Under the pieces are notes generated by a model. The model saw nothing but the letters and a program-made list of their open reading frames with translations. It searched no databases and was not told where the DNA came from. Shown here piece after piece: positions 11,143-22,886 of a stretch of DNA of 64,000 bases. Positions within the stretch are counted from its first letter, which is position 1; each line of letters begins with the position of its first letter. The translations under genes were made by a program, and so were the position numbers. Source of the stretch: Benincasa hispida (Eukaryota > Streptophyta > Magnoliopsida > Cucurbitales > Cucurbitaceae); contig NC_052353.1 in NCBI RefSeq assembly GCF_009727055.1, positions 62,420,388-62,484,387 of the forward strand. Direction: 5' to 3'.

Positions 11143-11796
11143 TGAAATATAAATAAGCTCAAGCATACAATTGAATATTCAATAGCCTTTTACATTTTTC
11201 TTTACAGTTTGTTATGTAACTACTTGTATCAGACAAAATGTATAAATATGCATCATTTACAATTTGTAGAAACAATCTTACAGGAGCTTATAAGAAAGCT
11301 ACAAGATCTGTAAAGAAAAGTGCGACTTAGCTTCTGAATAAAAAATTCTTCTCCTTCCTGTAGATGTAGGTACTGTATTGCCGAACCACGTATATCATTG
11401 TGTAGATCTTCTTCTTTTCTTTCTTTTTACATTATTGCACGTTCTTCTTCTTCTTCATTCTCACGACAAACTCACGAAAATAATCAGAGAGAAAAGAGTT
11501 AACAAAAGTTTTTCTGCAAACAGAGGAGAGAATGTGAGAGAGAGAAAATTAATTTGTCCGAAAATCATTTTCCATCAGAGCAGAAGGCATCTCTTCCATC
11601 AGGCAGAAGATAGTGGATCTATCCACGTGTTGCACATTAGCTGGAAGATCGTGGAGCAACCTGGACCAAGTTTTCTACCAACCAAATTAATTTGGGGCAA
11701 AACAACTTGGGTTGATCACGATTTGGATCAGCAAAAAGGGCCAGCTTCATCGTTTGGGCTTTTTATTTCAAGAATTTCAAGTGTGCAGTCCCAACA
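11143..11796 (+). repeat. 3' LTR of element A
   Basis: Copy of the 6351-6977 LTR, starting TGAAATATAAAT right after a purine-rich tract (AAGGTGGAGATT) and ending CCCAACA before the duplicated target ATAAT. Confidence 0.93.
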
Positions 11797-11843
11797 ATAA
11801 TATTTTATTGATGGTTCAATTCTGTATGTGTTTCATCACCAAG
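11797..11843 (-). pseudogene. PPR pseudogene, 47-bp middle piece between elements A and B
   Basis: The short stretch between the two retrotransposons reads NTYRIEPSIKYY on the minus strand, the linker normally found before the last PPR motifs (..YRIEPSIKHYSLMIDM..). Its right-hand continuation is at 6350 and its left-hand continuation is beyond element B at 16768. It proves that A and B are two separate insertions in one exon. Confidence 0.85.
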
Positions 11844-12076
11844 TATTAAGAGAGCTCATTGAAAGTGATTTTGTTAAGCTGGTTTCTATTTTATTTTATT
11901 GTTACAACTGATAAATTGGATAAATTGGTTTTCAATTTTTGCTGTTATTCAGTTGTATGGTTTGTTTATTGTATTTGCACAATGTGCTTTCTATATAAAA
12001 GCCATTGTGTTAGTCACTCTTCAATATAGAAAAAGATGATTTCATTTGTGACCATTCCCTATTCTTCATTTCTTTA
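11844..12076 (+). repeat. 5' LTR of element B
   Basis: Matches 16566-16767. It keeps a TATA-type segment (CTATATAAAAGCC near 11990-12003) that the 3' LTR has lost. The end is placed at TTTCTTTA before the primer-binding site, uncertain by a few bases. Confidence 0.85.
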
Positions 12077-12173
12077 GATGGTATCAGAGTTTTAAAGTCA
12101 AAAGACGAAAGAATCCGGGCTAGTTTTTTCCTCTTTCTTCTTCCAATTTTTTTTTCTCTTCATCTCTCGATCA

Positions 12174-14459
12174 ATGGATTCTCCAACCAGAGAGCAATCT
12201 TCTTCTAAGATGGTTACCTTGTCGATTCCACCTAAAATGATTAACCCAGGAAGTAAAATTACTACAGTGAAGCTTGATGAAAACAAATTTCTTTCCTGGA
12301 AATAGTTTCCACAACTCTAAGAGGTTACAGTCTTGAAAAATTCATAGATCAAGATAGTATTCTTCCATCAAAATTTATAGCTGTCGAATCATCCTCATCT
12401 TCAACAAGAAAATTAAATCCCGATTACGAGTTCGGGATAAGACAAGATAGTCTTATTCTTTCTTGGTTACTTGACGCCATGACGAAAGATATCCTATCAG
12501 AGATACTGGACTGTTCGATATCAAAAGAAGTGTGGAGTATATTGAATGCAAGATTTTCTTCTAGGAATATGGCCAAGTCTTTGATCTGAAAGGAAAATTG
12601 GAGGCGATGAAGAAAGGAAACATGAAATTAGAAGAATATTTTCAGAAGATAAAGAACTTAGTTGATTCCTTGAAAGCTGCTGGTTGAAAAATATCACATG
12701 AAGATAATATTATGCATATCTTAGCAGGATTAGGTCTTGAATTTGATTCCATTGTATCAGTCATCACTGATAAAGATGAATACCCCTCCTTACAAAGAGT
12801 GTATTCTTAGCTTCTTGCTTAAGAAAATCAATTTGAAAGGCATAGTTTGATAAATTCAAATGGATCTGCCCCTTCTGTGAATCTGATCACTCAAACACAG
12901 TCAAAATGAATTCCTAATCCTTTTCCTTAATCAAATAATAACGGTGGAAATAGAAGAGGCAAGAATCAGAACAACAAGCAGAATAAACATTTATGGAACA
13001 GTAATAGCAAACCTGAGTGTTAAGTGTGTGGCAAATTTGGTCATACAATTCTAAAGTGTTATCTTCTTCTTAAAAAGTGGTTTCAAGGACCAAATCAAAA
13101 TCAACATGGACAACATTTTTGTATAAATAATCAAGGGTAGAATATGAAATCTCTTTCTATAAATACATTGTCGATTCAAAATGAATTCAATAGGGAAAAT
13201 TAATGGTTTCCAGACTCATGAGCAACGAATTATGTCACAAATGATGCATCAAATTTGACCTCTAGATCAAAATACACTGATAACAACAAGGTGTTGGTTG
13301 GCAATGGTGCAGGTTTGAATGTCTCTCATATAGAATCCTTCTTCTTGAAATCTTCTCTTCCTACTATATATCCAAATACTATCTTTCAACTTCGAAATCT
13401 ACTTCATGTTCCCAAAATAACCAAAAATCTCATAAGTGTTAGCTAATTTGCTAAAGATAACCATGTCTATTTTGAATTTCACTCTAGTACTTGTTTTATG
13501 AAGGATTTCAATGGGAAAACTCTTCTCAAGGCAATCTTGTTTATGGACTTTACTGTTTTGCTATGGAAAAGGTTGAGTCTTAAGGTTCCCTGTCTTCCTG
13601 TGGTTCAATATCAACAACCAACTCTTAAGTCTTTCATACCTCAGTTACATAATCTCCTACCAAACTGTCTCCGGAATGTTCTACACGATATATGACATAA
13701 TAGGCTAGGACATCCAAGCTTAAGCACTATTAAACATGTCCTTACTACTTGTAACATTTCTTATTCAAATAAAAAGAACTCTTCAATTTGTCATGATTAT
13801 ACTTTAAAAGCCATAATCTTCCTCTTACTAATTCTCAGACTGCCTTATTCCTAAGCCATAATCTACCAAACATGTCTTTATTCCTCCTCTTCAACTAATT
13901 GTGATTGATATTTGGGGACCATCTTATCAAACCTCTAGGAATGTATTTAAATACTACATTAGCTTTGTTGATGCCTTTTCTAGATATATATGGATCTATT
14001 TTCTTAAAAATAAAAGTGAGGCACTTAGTACTTTCATATCTTTTAAACAAACAGTTGAAAAACTTCGAAAGCCAATACTTCGTCTTTAAACTAATGGAGG
14101 GGTGAATTTAATTCATTCATTTCCTATCTAAAATCTCAAGGTATTGAACATCGAATGACTTGTCCTCATACTTACCAACAAAATGGTATTGCAGAAAGAA
14201 AACATAGACATATTGTTGAAACCGGTCTAGCCTTATTATCTCATTCTTCTCTAAACTTTGAATTTTGGGATGATGCTTTTTCTACTGCAGTCTATTTAAT
14301 TAATAGACTATCTACATTAATTCATCAAAAAATATCTCCCTTTGAGAAGATTTTTAGTATCAAACCTAACTATTCACTTCTAAAAACATTTGGTTGTTTA
14401 TGTTATTCCATTTTTGAGATCAAATAATAAACATAAACATGATCCTAGGTCAACCCCTT

Positions 14460-14500
<41 letters not shown>

Positions 14501-16510
14501 TGTTATAGTAATATTCCTAAAGGCTATAAATGCATAGCTGAATCTGGTCGTGTATATGTCGCCAGACATGTACTATTTGATGAGTTCAAAATTTCCTACA
14601 ATATCTTTCTTCAAGCCAAATTCAAAACTTTTTTATACATCTAATACCTTGAGCTTTTCACCTATATTAAAACATCACCAATCACCTTTTACTCGATCAA
14701 ACAACCCATCTCCATGTGCTAACAATGGCTTATCTACCTCAAATCCATCCAATCCTTTACATCTTATTACCCAATGTACCAATAACATACCCAACAACTC
14801 CTCTACATCATCACCATTGGATAATAACTTGCCTCAACCTTTACTTGAAACTTCCCCATCCGATTCGTATTCACAACCCATCTCTTCCTCTCCTACTTAT
14901 TCTTCACAGCCTACCTGTGATCCAAATGAGATTGATGGGTCATTCTATCCTACATCAATATCGAATACATCTATTATTGTTAATCAACATCCAATGGTCA
15001 CCAGGGGGAAGAATGACATTTTCAAACAAAAAATACATTCAATTGAATATATTGAAGTAGAGTTTCCAAATGTGAAAGAAGTTTTGAAGTGTTCTCATCG
15101 GGTACAGGCCATGACAAAGGAATACAAAGCACTGATAGCAAATGAAACATGGTTTTTAGAGCCCCAACCGACTGATAAGAAAGTGATAGGATGCAAATGG
15201 TTGTTCAAGATCAAAAGAAATTCAGATGGATTCATAGCTAGATATAAAGCAAGATTGGTAGCTTAAGGATACAATCAAGTTGCAGATCTTGATTATACTG
15301 AGATGTTTAGTCTAGTAGTAAAACCTATAACCATTATAGTTTTGTTCACTCTTGTGTTATACTATGGCTGGAAGTTGAGACAAGTAGACATAAATAATGT
15401 CTTTCTTCATGGTATACTAGAAGAAGAGGTATATATGATACAACCACCAGGTATGATTGATAAATCAGCTCCTACAAAGATATGCAAATTAAAGAAAGCT
15501 TTGTATGGTTTGAAACAAGTTCCTAGAGTATGGTTTGATAGACTTACTTCTTTTCTACATTTACAAATTCTAAGGTTGATTCATCTCTTCTGATATATTG
15601 TACAAATGGAGTGGTATATGTCGATGATATTGTTATCACAAGTAACTCACCTCAAATGATTGATAAACTAGTTTTAGACCTGAACAATAAATTTTCTCTC
15701 AAAGATCTTGGTTTAATTACTTCCTAGGAGTTGAAGTGTCATATCCAGAAAATGGAGGAGTCTTCTTGTCTCAAAAGAAGTATATATCAGATCTGTTACC
15801 CAAGGCAAACATGCAAGATGTCAATGCCAATTATACTCCAATGGTAAGTGTTTTATCAACCTTTCATGGTGAAAGATTTGATGATGTCAAGTTGTATAGG
15901 AGTATTGTGGGTGCCTTGTAATATGTGACTTTAACAAGACCAGAGATTGCCTATAGTGTTAACAAGGTATGCCAATTTATGCATTCTCCAAACCAATTTC
16001 ACTGGCAAGTTGTGAAAAGGATCATGAAATATCTAACAAGTACTATTGATCATGGATTGTTGTTTAAGAAACCAAAAGACTTGCTTATTCAGGGCTTTGC
16101 TGATGCTGATTGGACATAAGATCCGAATGATAGGAAGTCAACTTCAGGAGTATATGTGTATACTTTAAAGGAAATCTAATTCAATGAGCTTTCAAGAAAC
16201 AAATTGTAATTTCCAGATCTAGTACTGAGCAAAATATAAGAGTTTGACCCTTGTTTCTTCTTAATTAATCTGGCTATATTCTCTATTCAAAGAATTACAT
16301 GTTCAGCTATGGCAAACTCCAACTCTGTGGTGTGATAACCTCAGTGCGATTCATCTATGTGCGAATCCAATTCTTCATTCTCACACTAAACATCTGGAAA
16401 TAGACATATATTTTGCCAGAGATCCTATTCATCAAAAGAAAGTTTGAATATAATATCTTTCAACTAGTGCTCAAATTCCCGATCTGTTCATAAAGCCTTG
16501 CTAAATTCCC
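12174..16510 (+). pseudogene. gag-pol of element B, heavily mutated
   Basis: Gag starts MDSPTREQSSSK and contains the GSKITTVKLDENKFLSWK segment typical of copia gag N-termini; a stop follows at once. A zinc knuckle (VCGKFGHTILKC) near 13020 has lost its first Cys to a nearby stop. Integrase pieces: VIDIWGPSY, FVDAFSRYIWIYFL and QQNGIAERKHRHIVE. Reverse transcriptase pieces: KWLFKIKRNSDG, YKARLVA, RQVDINNVFLHG, a YVDDIV catalytic box near 15615, then RNase H with GFADADWT near 16100. At least ten frame breaks. A pure TAT/ATT microsatellite has grown inside the integrase-RT linker at 14461-14501. Confidence 0.9.
14461..14501 (+). repeat. (ATT)n microsatellite inside element B
   Basis: About 13-14 uninterrupted TAT/ATT triplets inside the pol region, read as polyisoleucine in one frame. 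The flanks align with ordinary copia linker sequence, so the repeat arose after insertion. Confidence 0.95.
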
Positions 16511-16565
16511 TCATTTGAAAGACAAGTTAAATGTTTGTTCATTACAACACATTGGCTTGAGGGGA

Positions 16566-16767
16566 TATTAAGAGAGCTCATTGAAAGTGATTTTGTTAAG
16601 ATGATTTATGTTTTATCTTATTGTTACAACTCATAAATTGGGTTTTAGTTTCTGCTTTATTCAGTTGTATGGTTTGTTTATTGTATTTGCACAGTGTGCT
16701 TTAGTTACTCTTCAATATAGAAAAAGATGATTTCATTTGTGACTCTTCTCTATTATTCATTTCTTTA
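16566..16767 (+). repeat. 3' LTR of element B
   Basis: Begins TATTAAGAGAGC after the purine tract GGGGA and ends CTTTA. It is about 30 bp shorter than the 5' LTR; the largest gap removes the TATA-type segment. Confidence 0.87.
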
Positions 16768-17865
16768 GAGTGAGAAAATCTCCCGCCTTCATCCACATTG
16801 CACCGTGATTACAAGTTTTTTTCTTTTTCTTTTTTTTTTTTGGGAGAAGATTACAAGCTGTTAATACAGCCATGAAACTAACAGATGGTTTAAAGACTTG
16901 AAGATTTCAGGATTTTGAATAGCAAAACTGCATCCTTTTCGCAGCCATTTACTGCCAGGCCAAAGATCATGAAGCTCCAACTGGATAATCCTCTGTTGGG
17001 TATTTTCTCAAACTCTTGGAGGGCATCCCCTACGCCACCACATTTGCAGTACAAGTCTATGATTGCTGTAACTACAATCTCATTCAACTCTAGATTGTAC
17101 TTCTTTATGCACTCATGAATCCATTCGTCTTGTTCTGAGTGCTCCAATTTGAGCTGAAGCACTTAACAAGCTCACCATAAAAACTCACTAGACTGGATTT
17201 CTAACAGGCATTTTATCGAACAGCTTCCTCGACTCGTTAATTTCCCCACATTTAGCCACACCCAGAATCATGGAATTCCAGGAAACGACATCGAATTCTA
17301 GTTCTTGGTTATAGATTTGATGTGCTTCATTAAAAAAACCCACCAAGTAGCATGCATGTCCAAAATTGTGTTTATGATAAAAGGGTCGGACCGAAGGCCT
17401 AATTTTATTATCCTCCCATGAATCTGAGCTCCATCATGGGCAAGTCCAAGTTGAGAGTAAGCTTTGAAAACTGATGGATAAGTCAATCTCTGCGGTTCTA
17501 CTTGTGAAGAAACCAACATGTTGATGAAAAGAGAGAATGCAATTTGAGGGTTCGAGCTTTGAGAGAAGCCTCTTATTACTGTATTCCAAGAAAAGAGATT
17601 AGGGTTTTGCATTTGCAGAAAGACCAAATATGCATAATTCATATAACCCAACTGGGAGGAGCAGAAGGCTAAAGTACGGGTAGCAGCGAAAGAGTTTTTG
17701 GCCTGACCGGATTTGATCAGGTGGGCATGAAACTGTAGCAGGTCTCTCATGGTGGTGCAATACTGATCCACCATTGAAAGGTAAGGTTGGTTGAAGATGA
17801 TCAATTTTGATGTTGAAATTGGTGAAAGTGAAGGGAGCCCACAAAAACTTGCTAATATGTTTCAC
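16768..17865 (-). pseudogene. PPR pseudogene, N-terminal and central piece
   Basis: From 17804 leftwards the frame gives YCTTMRDLLQFHAHLIKSG, then MNYAYLVFLQM, SWNTVIRGFSQSS and RLTYPSVFKAYSQLG, which are successive P/L/S-type PPR motifs. Near 17360 the frame shifts and continues as DVVSWNSMILGVAKCGEI. At about 17190 a deletion of roughly 40 codons is followed by FMVSLLSASAQIGAL and, after another shift, DEWIHECIKKYN and ALIDLYCKCG-type sequence. The last part, KPSVSFMAVLTACN, is one frame off and is interrupted by a poly(A) insertion. Met 17865 (MKHISKFLWAP) is a candidate organelle presequence start in a shifted frame. The nearest relative I recall is Arabidopsis At2g42920, an E-class PPR protein. 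Confidence 0.88.
16807..16857 (-). mobile_element. 33-bp poly(A) retroposon with 9-bp target-site duplication
   Basis: GATTACAAG is present at 16807-16815 and 16849-16857 with 33 bp between them. On the minus strand the insert reads TTCTCCC followed by an A-rich tail. It lies between LTACN and HGAM of the PPR frame, which join correctly once the insert and one duplicate are ignored. The TTCTC(C/T)C-poly(A) junction matches the insert at 5780-5883, so both may be 3' ends of the same LINE or SINE. Confidence 0.75.
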
Positions 17866-18998
17866 TTCTGATTCTTAGGTTTTAGTTTTTTCTTCACAGA
17901 ACTCACAAAGTGGCTGAAGAAGGTGTAGAACTTTCCAGTGGTGTGGCCATGGCAGAAACTCAGTCATCCAATTCCAATCTATGACAGGGCCACCATCCAC
18001 CCAAAAAAAGATGTCATTATACACATGGGCCATAGGTATTGTTTCTTTCTAATCCAGCTATAGTGCCAATGACAGGCTTAGGATTCACTTTTAGACTTTC
18101 CACTTTATAATCATTTTCACCTTCACCATTTTTGTTTTGAAACTTTTGGCCTGGACTGGACCTGAATTGAGGACTTCCATTCAAAATGTACAGTACTTTT
18201 TCCATTTGGGTTCTGTTTAGAATATTCATGCTCTGGTTAGATCTTAAAAATTTTGATGTACTTAAGAACTTTCTGTAGTTAATGTTTGGTTTTTGGGATA
18301 TTTTGAGCTTATCAAGGACTATTTATAATTTATATATAAACATACGAAAAATCTTGTCAGGATCGATGATCCAACTGTAATTTCCTTCAACTACCTTGGA
18401 CTTGTTGTATATTTGGCAAGAGAAATTTAAGTCAAAAGGATTCAGTGGTGACCCATTGTCCTCCAAATTAGGATTGCAAATGAATCAATTGCACTGTAGT
18501 TAGTCAAGATTGTGGGATCAGAAGGAAATAATTAGGCAGGAAAAAGATGAACCAATTTTAATACATCCATGCTGAAGTGGCCAGAAAGGAGAAGGGAAAA
18601 AAATAAACATATCATAACCATCATTACATCAAAGATTATCAGTAAGCAGCCCACATTAAAGAACTAAATTTCAATCATATCTTTCTTTTTACTTTCTTTT
18701 TGTTAACCGTCCTCGGGCTTCCCCCAATTTCCCTCCTCTTTTCCTTCCTCTGTTTCTTATTTGCTCGCACCACCCTACACCCTATGTCTACTCTCTCTCT
18801 CTCTCTCTCCACCCAAAGAAAAAGGGAGCACTTGTACTTTCAAAATGGATATTTTACAGGACAAGGAGTGTAAAGTCTTCAACTTTTCTACAAGGTAATG
18901 ATGCCACTCCACAATATCATGTCCAACTCTCTATATTTAAACCAGAAAGAAAGCAGGTAACTCTGGTAACTAAGGAACTATCATCTAAAAGTAGGAGG
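17866..18998. other. Spacer between the PPR pseudogene and the X8 gene; promoter side of the X8 gene
   Basis: A minus-strand reading frame at 18017-18229 (71 codons) has no motif I recognise and may be part of the former PPR 5' leader. A CT microsatellite at 18790-18809 sits about 190 bp upstream of the X8 start codon, in a pyrimidine-rich stretch (18670-18820) of the kind common in plant core promoters and 5' leaders. No other feature is clear. Confidence 0.5.
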
Positions 18999-21276
18999 AT
19001 GAGGAACAGCCTGCTCATAAGAGGAAGAACAGGAGGATTGACCCATGAATGGATTATACACAGCCTAATATTCCTCATTCTTGGTCATTTTCTTCATCCA
19101 GGTGACAGATTATTCATTTCCTCTGTACATTTAGAGTCTATATGATGATGATAAAATGACTATTTAGATATTTCTATTACAGGCATTTAATGCACTCCAT
19201 TGATTTTTCTTTCTTTTATACATATAAAACATGTACCTTTTCTTCTCTCATTAAGTGTCCTCTACAGAATCTTAAATGCCCATTAATTATTGTACTCTTC
19301 TCTGCCGTATTATTCAAACTTGACATTTTTTTAATGGCCATATTTATCGTTTAATATTCATCTGTTTATTTTTCCAGAACTGAACAAATTGAAGGCTCTA
19401 TTTCTCGTCTTCCTTCCCATTTGGATCTCCCGGGAATAACTATTCTGAGTTGAAGATTGTGAAATTTAAATTACTTTTTAAATTTAAGTTGCTTGAAGTT
19501 TAGGATCTAATGTAGCAAGTTAACCATTTTAATCTTGTTGACTTAGAATTTAGGACAAATAGAATTTAGAGTAAGCAATCTGATATTAGAAGCTTCACTC
19601 ATGTTGGTCTGGAATCTTTCAATGATATGCTCAAACAAGCGTCTACAGGGCTCCCTAAATTTTTACAGGCTAATATGAACTTCAACAACTTTTACTTCAT
19701 TGCACTTTTTGTTTTAAGGATGAATTTCAACTGAGCTTTTCTGTGTTTTCATCAAGATTTTATTTTGTCTTGTTCCATGTGCAATTCAATGTTCAGGAGG
19801 ATGGGTTTAATTTTATTTCTAAAACAACAATGTAGGGGGAAAATATAGCTTAAATTTTGTTTCTGGGATCCAAAATGACAGGACACACGAGAGAGCTAAA
19901 CCATGAGAATCAGAAATTCAGTTCCCCGGTTTCCACCACTCAAAGGGATATCACCACCCCTATAACAACTGTTCCCACAATAATTCTTTCCAACCCCACC
20001 GCGTCAACTCCATTTATCAATCCAACTTCAACCGCGGACACGTATTCTCCGGTCATGGGATCTCCCAAAAGATCATCTCCACCTTCGTCAGGGGCTAGTT
20101 GGTGCATTGCTAGTCAAAGTGCATCACAAAAGGCATTGCAAATTGCTCTAGACTACGCATGTGGCTATGGTGGTACTGATTGCTCAGCAATTCAAGCTGG
20201 TCAAAGCTGTTACAACCCAAACACCATTCATGATCATGCCTCCTACGCCTTCAATAGCTACTATCAAAAGAATCCTGTTCCAAATAGCTGTAACTTTGGT
20301 GGGACTGCTGTCATTACGAGCACTGACCCAAGTATGTTGCTTCCTTCAAAAGTTGTTTCTTTGTTGGCCCACTGGATTATAATGCGTTCTTTTACCTATT
20401 GTCTCTCCCTTTCTTTTTTCTTTTGTGGGGGGGGGAGGGAGGAGGGGGGAGGGGAAGATAAGGCAAACTTTTTATAATTTGGTCACGATACTTCAGTGAT
20501 AGAAGGTTGAACTGATTTCCTTAACAAGTTCAAAGAATAAAAAATTTTCTTATCATAGAAACAGAACCCAAATTGCTGCAATGCTATCTGAGAGTTCCTT
20601 CTGAACAACCAGAAGCTTTGGACGTATTAAAAAGAACAACCTTTGTGAACCAACTCTATTTGTCCTCTTTCAGCTTCTTAATATCTTCAATGGGAAGTGT
20701 GGATATGAAGAAATGTAGTCCTATCTTATTTCTAAATCAATGATCAAAACCCCAAATCTAATACTCAGAGGAAATTGAGCCTTTTCCCTTTTTCCTAGTT
20801 GGGTGTCTGTAGGGACTATAAAGTGATGTGAATTATTGAAGCTGTAATGGGCTGTAGTGGAATTCGTCTTTCTGCAACTGCAAGATGTTTAGCGACAAAA
20901 AACTTCATAGATTGACTCTGTTTCTATAAATTCTTGTTTATGTCTTTTCTCACCACTATTTTTTTCAGGTACTATGGCCTGTCAGTACACATCCACTAGG
21001 TAAAATCTCCATCTTCCATTGTTTCCATTTCCTTTCCTTTCCTGCTACCATTCATTCATGTCCTAACACAATATGACACTGCCTTTTTTCCAACTCTCCA
21101 GCACAAGTTCATCAATTCTAAACACCACAAATTCCAAGGGATCAACAGTGTTTGGTGCTGTACCCTCAAGCCCCTCTCCTTCAGCAGCAACTTGTCAAGA
21201 AATAAATGTTCTACAACTATTGTTGTTGACCATGGTTTCTCTCATATTATTACACAGCAACAACCTTCATGGCTGA
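18999..21276 (+). CDS. X8-domain (CBM43) GPI-anchored cell-wall protein, PDCB-like
   Basis: Four exons with matching phases: 18999-19101, 19882-20331, 20969-20999, 21102-21276, giving 252 residues. Exon 1 encodes an N-terminus with a hydrophobic run (IIHSLIFLILGHFLHP, about 19-34), a signal peptide. Residues 36-107 are Thr/Ser/Pro-rich, likely O-glycosylated. The X8 domain spans about 107-192, starting ASWCIAS, with six cysteines at 109, 128, 135, 144, 171 and 189, and contains DYACGYGGTDCSAI and CNFGGTA. X8 domains bind beta-1,3-glucan (callose); related PDCB proteins act at plasmodesmata. The C-terminus (LLLLTMVSLILL, about 233-244) after a small-residue Ser/Ala stretch is a GPI-anchor signal. 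The 31-bp third exon splits the X8 end, which is common in this family. Without it the last cysteine is lost. Function at plasmodesmata is inferred. Confidence 0.9.
20427..20455 (+). other. G-rich tract in intron 2 of the X8 gene (potential G-quadruplex)
   Basis: Nine consecutive G followed by GGG, GG, GGGGGG and GGGG runs separated by single A residues, on the sense strand about 95 bp after the exon 2 donor. At least four runs of three or more G fit the G-quadruplex rule. It could affect splicing, but there is no direct evidence. Confidence 0.7.
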
Positions 21277-22881
21277 TTGGGACAGTAAAACCAACATAAT
21301 TGCTTAAAAAGCTTTGCATTTACTTCACCCAATTCAAGTTGCTTGATAGAACTGCAGAGTTTTGGATTCAGGAACAGACATTTATGGGACATGTTTTTTA
21401 GCCTACTTGCTCATAAGTTAGTAAAGCAAATTTTAGTAAGAGCAAAGTGAAGATTTTTCAATGTTGTGTTGGATCTAGAATATATGCACATGTCTACTGC
21501 TTGAAAGAAGATGAAACTCTTTTTTTTCTTGATGTGAGATCTGTCTGATTTTTTCTTTTTTTAAATTAATTTCAAAGCATCTTGTGACATTGGGGAAAAG
21601 AACTAGTAACTATACATGAATCTAATCTTGTTGTTTGTATTGTACATTTTGTACTTTTCCTCTTGAACCCCTCTGTGTTTTTTCCTTTGATAATATAGTG
21701 TTCTACTTTTAATTGCAAATGAATAATTGGTCTATCCAATTTTTAAATAAATATTAGAACAACAATAATAAAAATAAAGAATCTTAGGTTCCTTTTCCAC
21801 ATCACATTGCTTTTTATTTCCTCGTATTTCGGTGGATATGTTATTATTTTTTCTTACCATACCATACGAATCACACAATTCTTTATTCACTGAATATTTA
21901 AATAAGGCAACTATTTAAAGTAATTTCTAACATAATAGATATTTGGTTCAATTACAAGTTTCTTAAACTTTAAGGTTTATATTTATTTAGCTTTCGAACT
22001 TTTGAAGGTGTCTAACAAGTTCTTAAACTTACAATTTTATGTTAATAGTTACGAATTTACAATGTTTGTTTGGGTCATGGACAAATTCAACATTTTTAAA
22101 TGTTAACTGATCTATTAGATATAAATTTTGGGGAAAAATATCAATCTGTACCCCTAAATTTTGAAGGTTATATTATTTAAAATATTGAACTAATAATTGT
22201 ATCAATTTAAATCCCAATTTTTTATGAGTGTATTAATTTATACTCTCCGTTACATCTCTTTTGGATAAATATTACATGAGATTTGTAGTTTTACCAATTA
22301 AACCCATAAACTTTCATATGCAAATTAATTTAGACTCTTATGTAGGATTTTCTTTGAAAATCATTGACACATCAATTCTAATAATTCATTTTTTTTTTTG
22401 TTAATCCTACATTTGAATAAGTCTATACACGTGAAAGAATGTATGCATGGGTAATTTTTTTAAAAAAATAATCTTCAAAACTGTCTAAATTGATTCACAT
22501 GTGACAATTTATGATTTTAATTGAAAGAATTATAAGTTTCACATGATATTTTTTAAATAAAATTTAAATAAAATTTAAAGGAAGGTGTACATCATTACCG
22601 TTATGGAAGTTCATAATTGAAATTAATACCATTATTAATTCCAAGTTTTACTTGATACCATCCCAAAGTTTAGGAACATAATTTTTTTTTATTAGTTTTT
22701 TATTTAGTTGATCTATGATTTTTTTAAATGATCAACATTTGGGGACAAAATTTAAAATTTTAAAAGTTTAAACAAAATTAACCTTGTCATTGTAAAAAAA
22801 ATATAAATTGATTTTTTTTTTTTTTTTTTGTGTAAATGAGAATTTATAAATACAGTTGTAGTGTATAAAGTGAATAAAATT
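21277..22881. other. 3' region of the X8 gene and AT-rich spacer
   Basis: The first 400 bp probably hold the X8 3' UTR. The rest is AT-rich, full of short homopolymers, with no reading frame of note. Phrases such as CTGTACCCCTAAATTTTGAAGG (first 20 bases, near 22145) and CCATCCCAAAGTTTAGGAAC (22660) facing each other hint at a decayed foldback element, but I cannot align the arms. Confidence 0.4.
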
Positions 22882-22886
22882 GTTTT

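Larger units (their letters stand above)
6351..11796 (+). mobile_element. Ty1/copia LTR retrotransposon A, inserted in the PPR gene
   Basis: Full structure in order: 5' LTR (6351-6977), primer-binding site (6982-6993), decayed gag-pol, polypurine tract just before 11143, 3' LTR (11143-11796). Domain order is gag, protease, integrase, reverse transcriptase, RNase H, which defines copia. Target-site duplication is ATAGT (6346-6350) against ATAAT (11797-11801), one mismatch. Several stops and frameshifts make it non-autonomous, yet long stretches of pol remain open, so it is younger than element B next to it. Both interrupt the same minus-strand PPR gene. Confidence 0.95.
11844..16767 (+). mobile_element. 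Ty1/copia LTR retrotransposon B, strongly decayed
   Basis: 5' LTR 11844-12076, primer-binding site TGGTATCAGAG at 12079, gag start at 12174, zinc knuckle near 13018, integrase near 13900-14430, reverse transcriptase near 15080-15720, RNase H near 15920-16200, polypurine tract GAGGGGA and 3' LTR 16566-16767. Many stops and frameshifts show it is old. LTR ends appear to be TATTAAG...CTTTA rather than TG...CA in both LTRs. I could not find a clean target-site duplication, but the PPR reading frame resumes on either side. Confidence 0.92.

Noticed and set aside
18017..18229. Minus-strand reading frame of 71 codons
   Set aside because: No motif, no compatible splice partners found and no composition bias. 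Mentioned only as part of the spacer.
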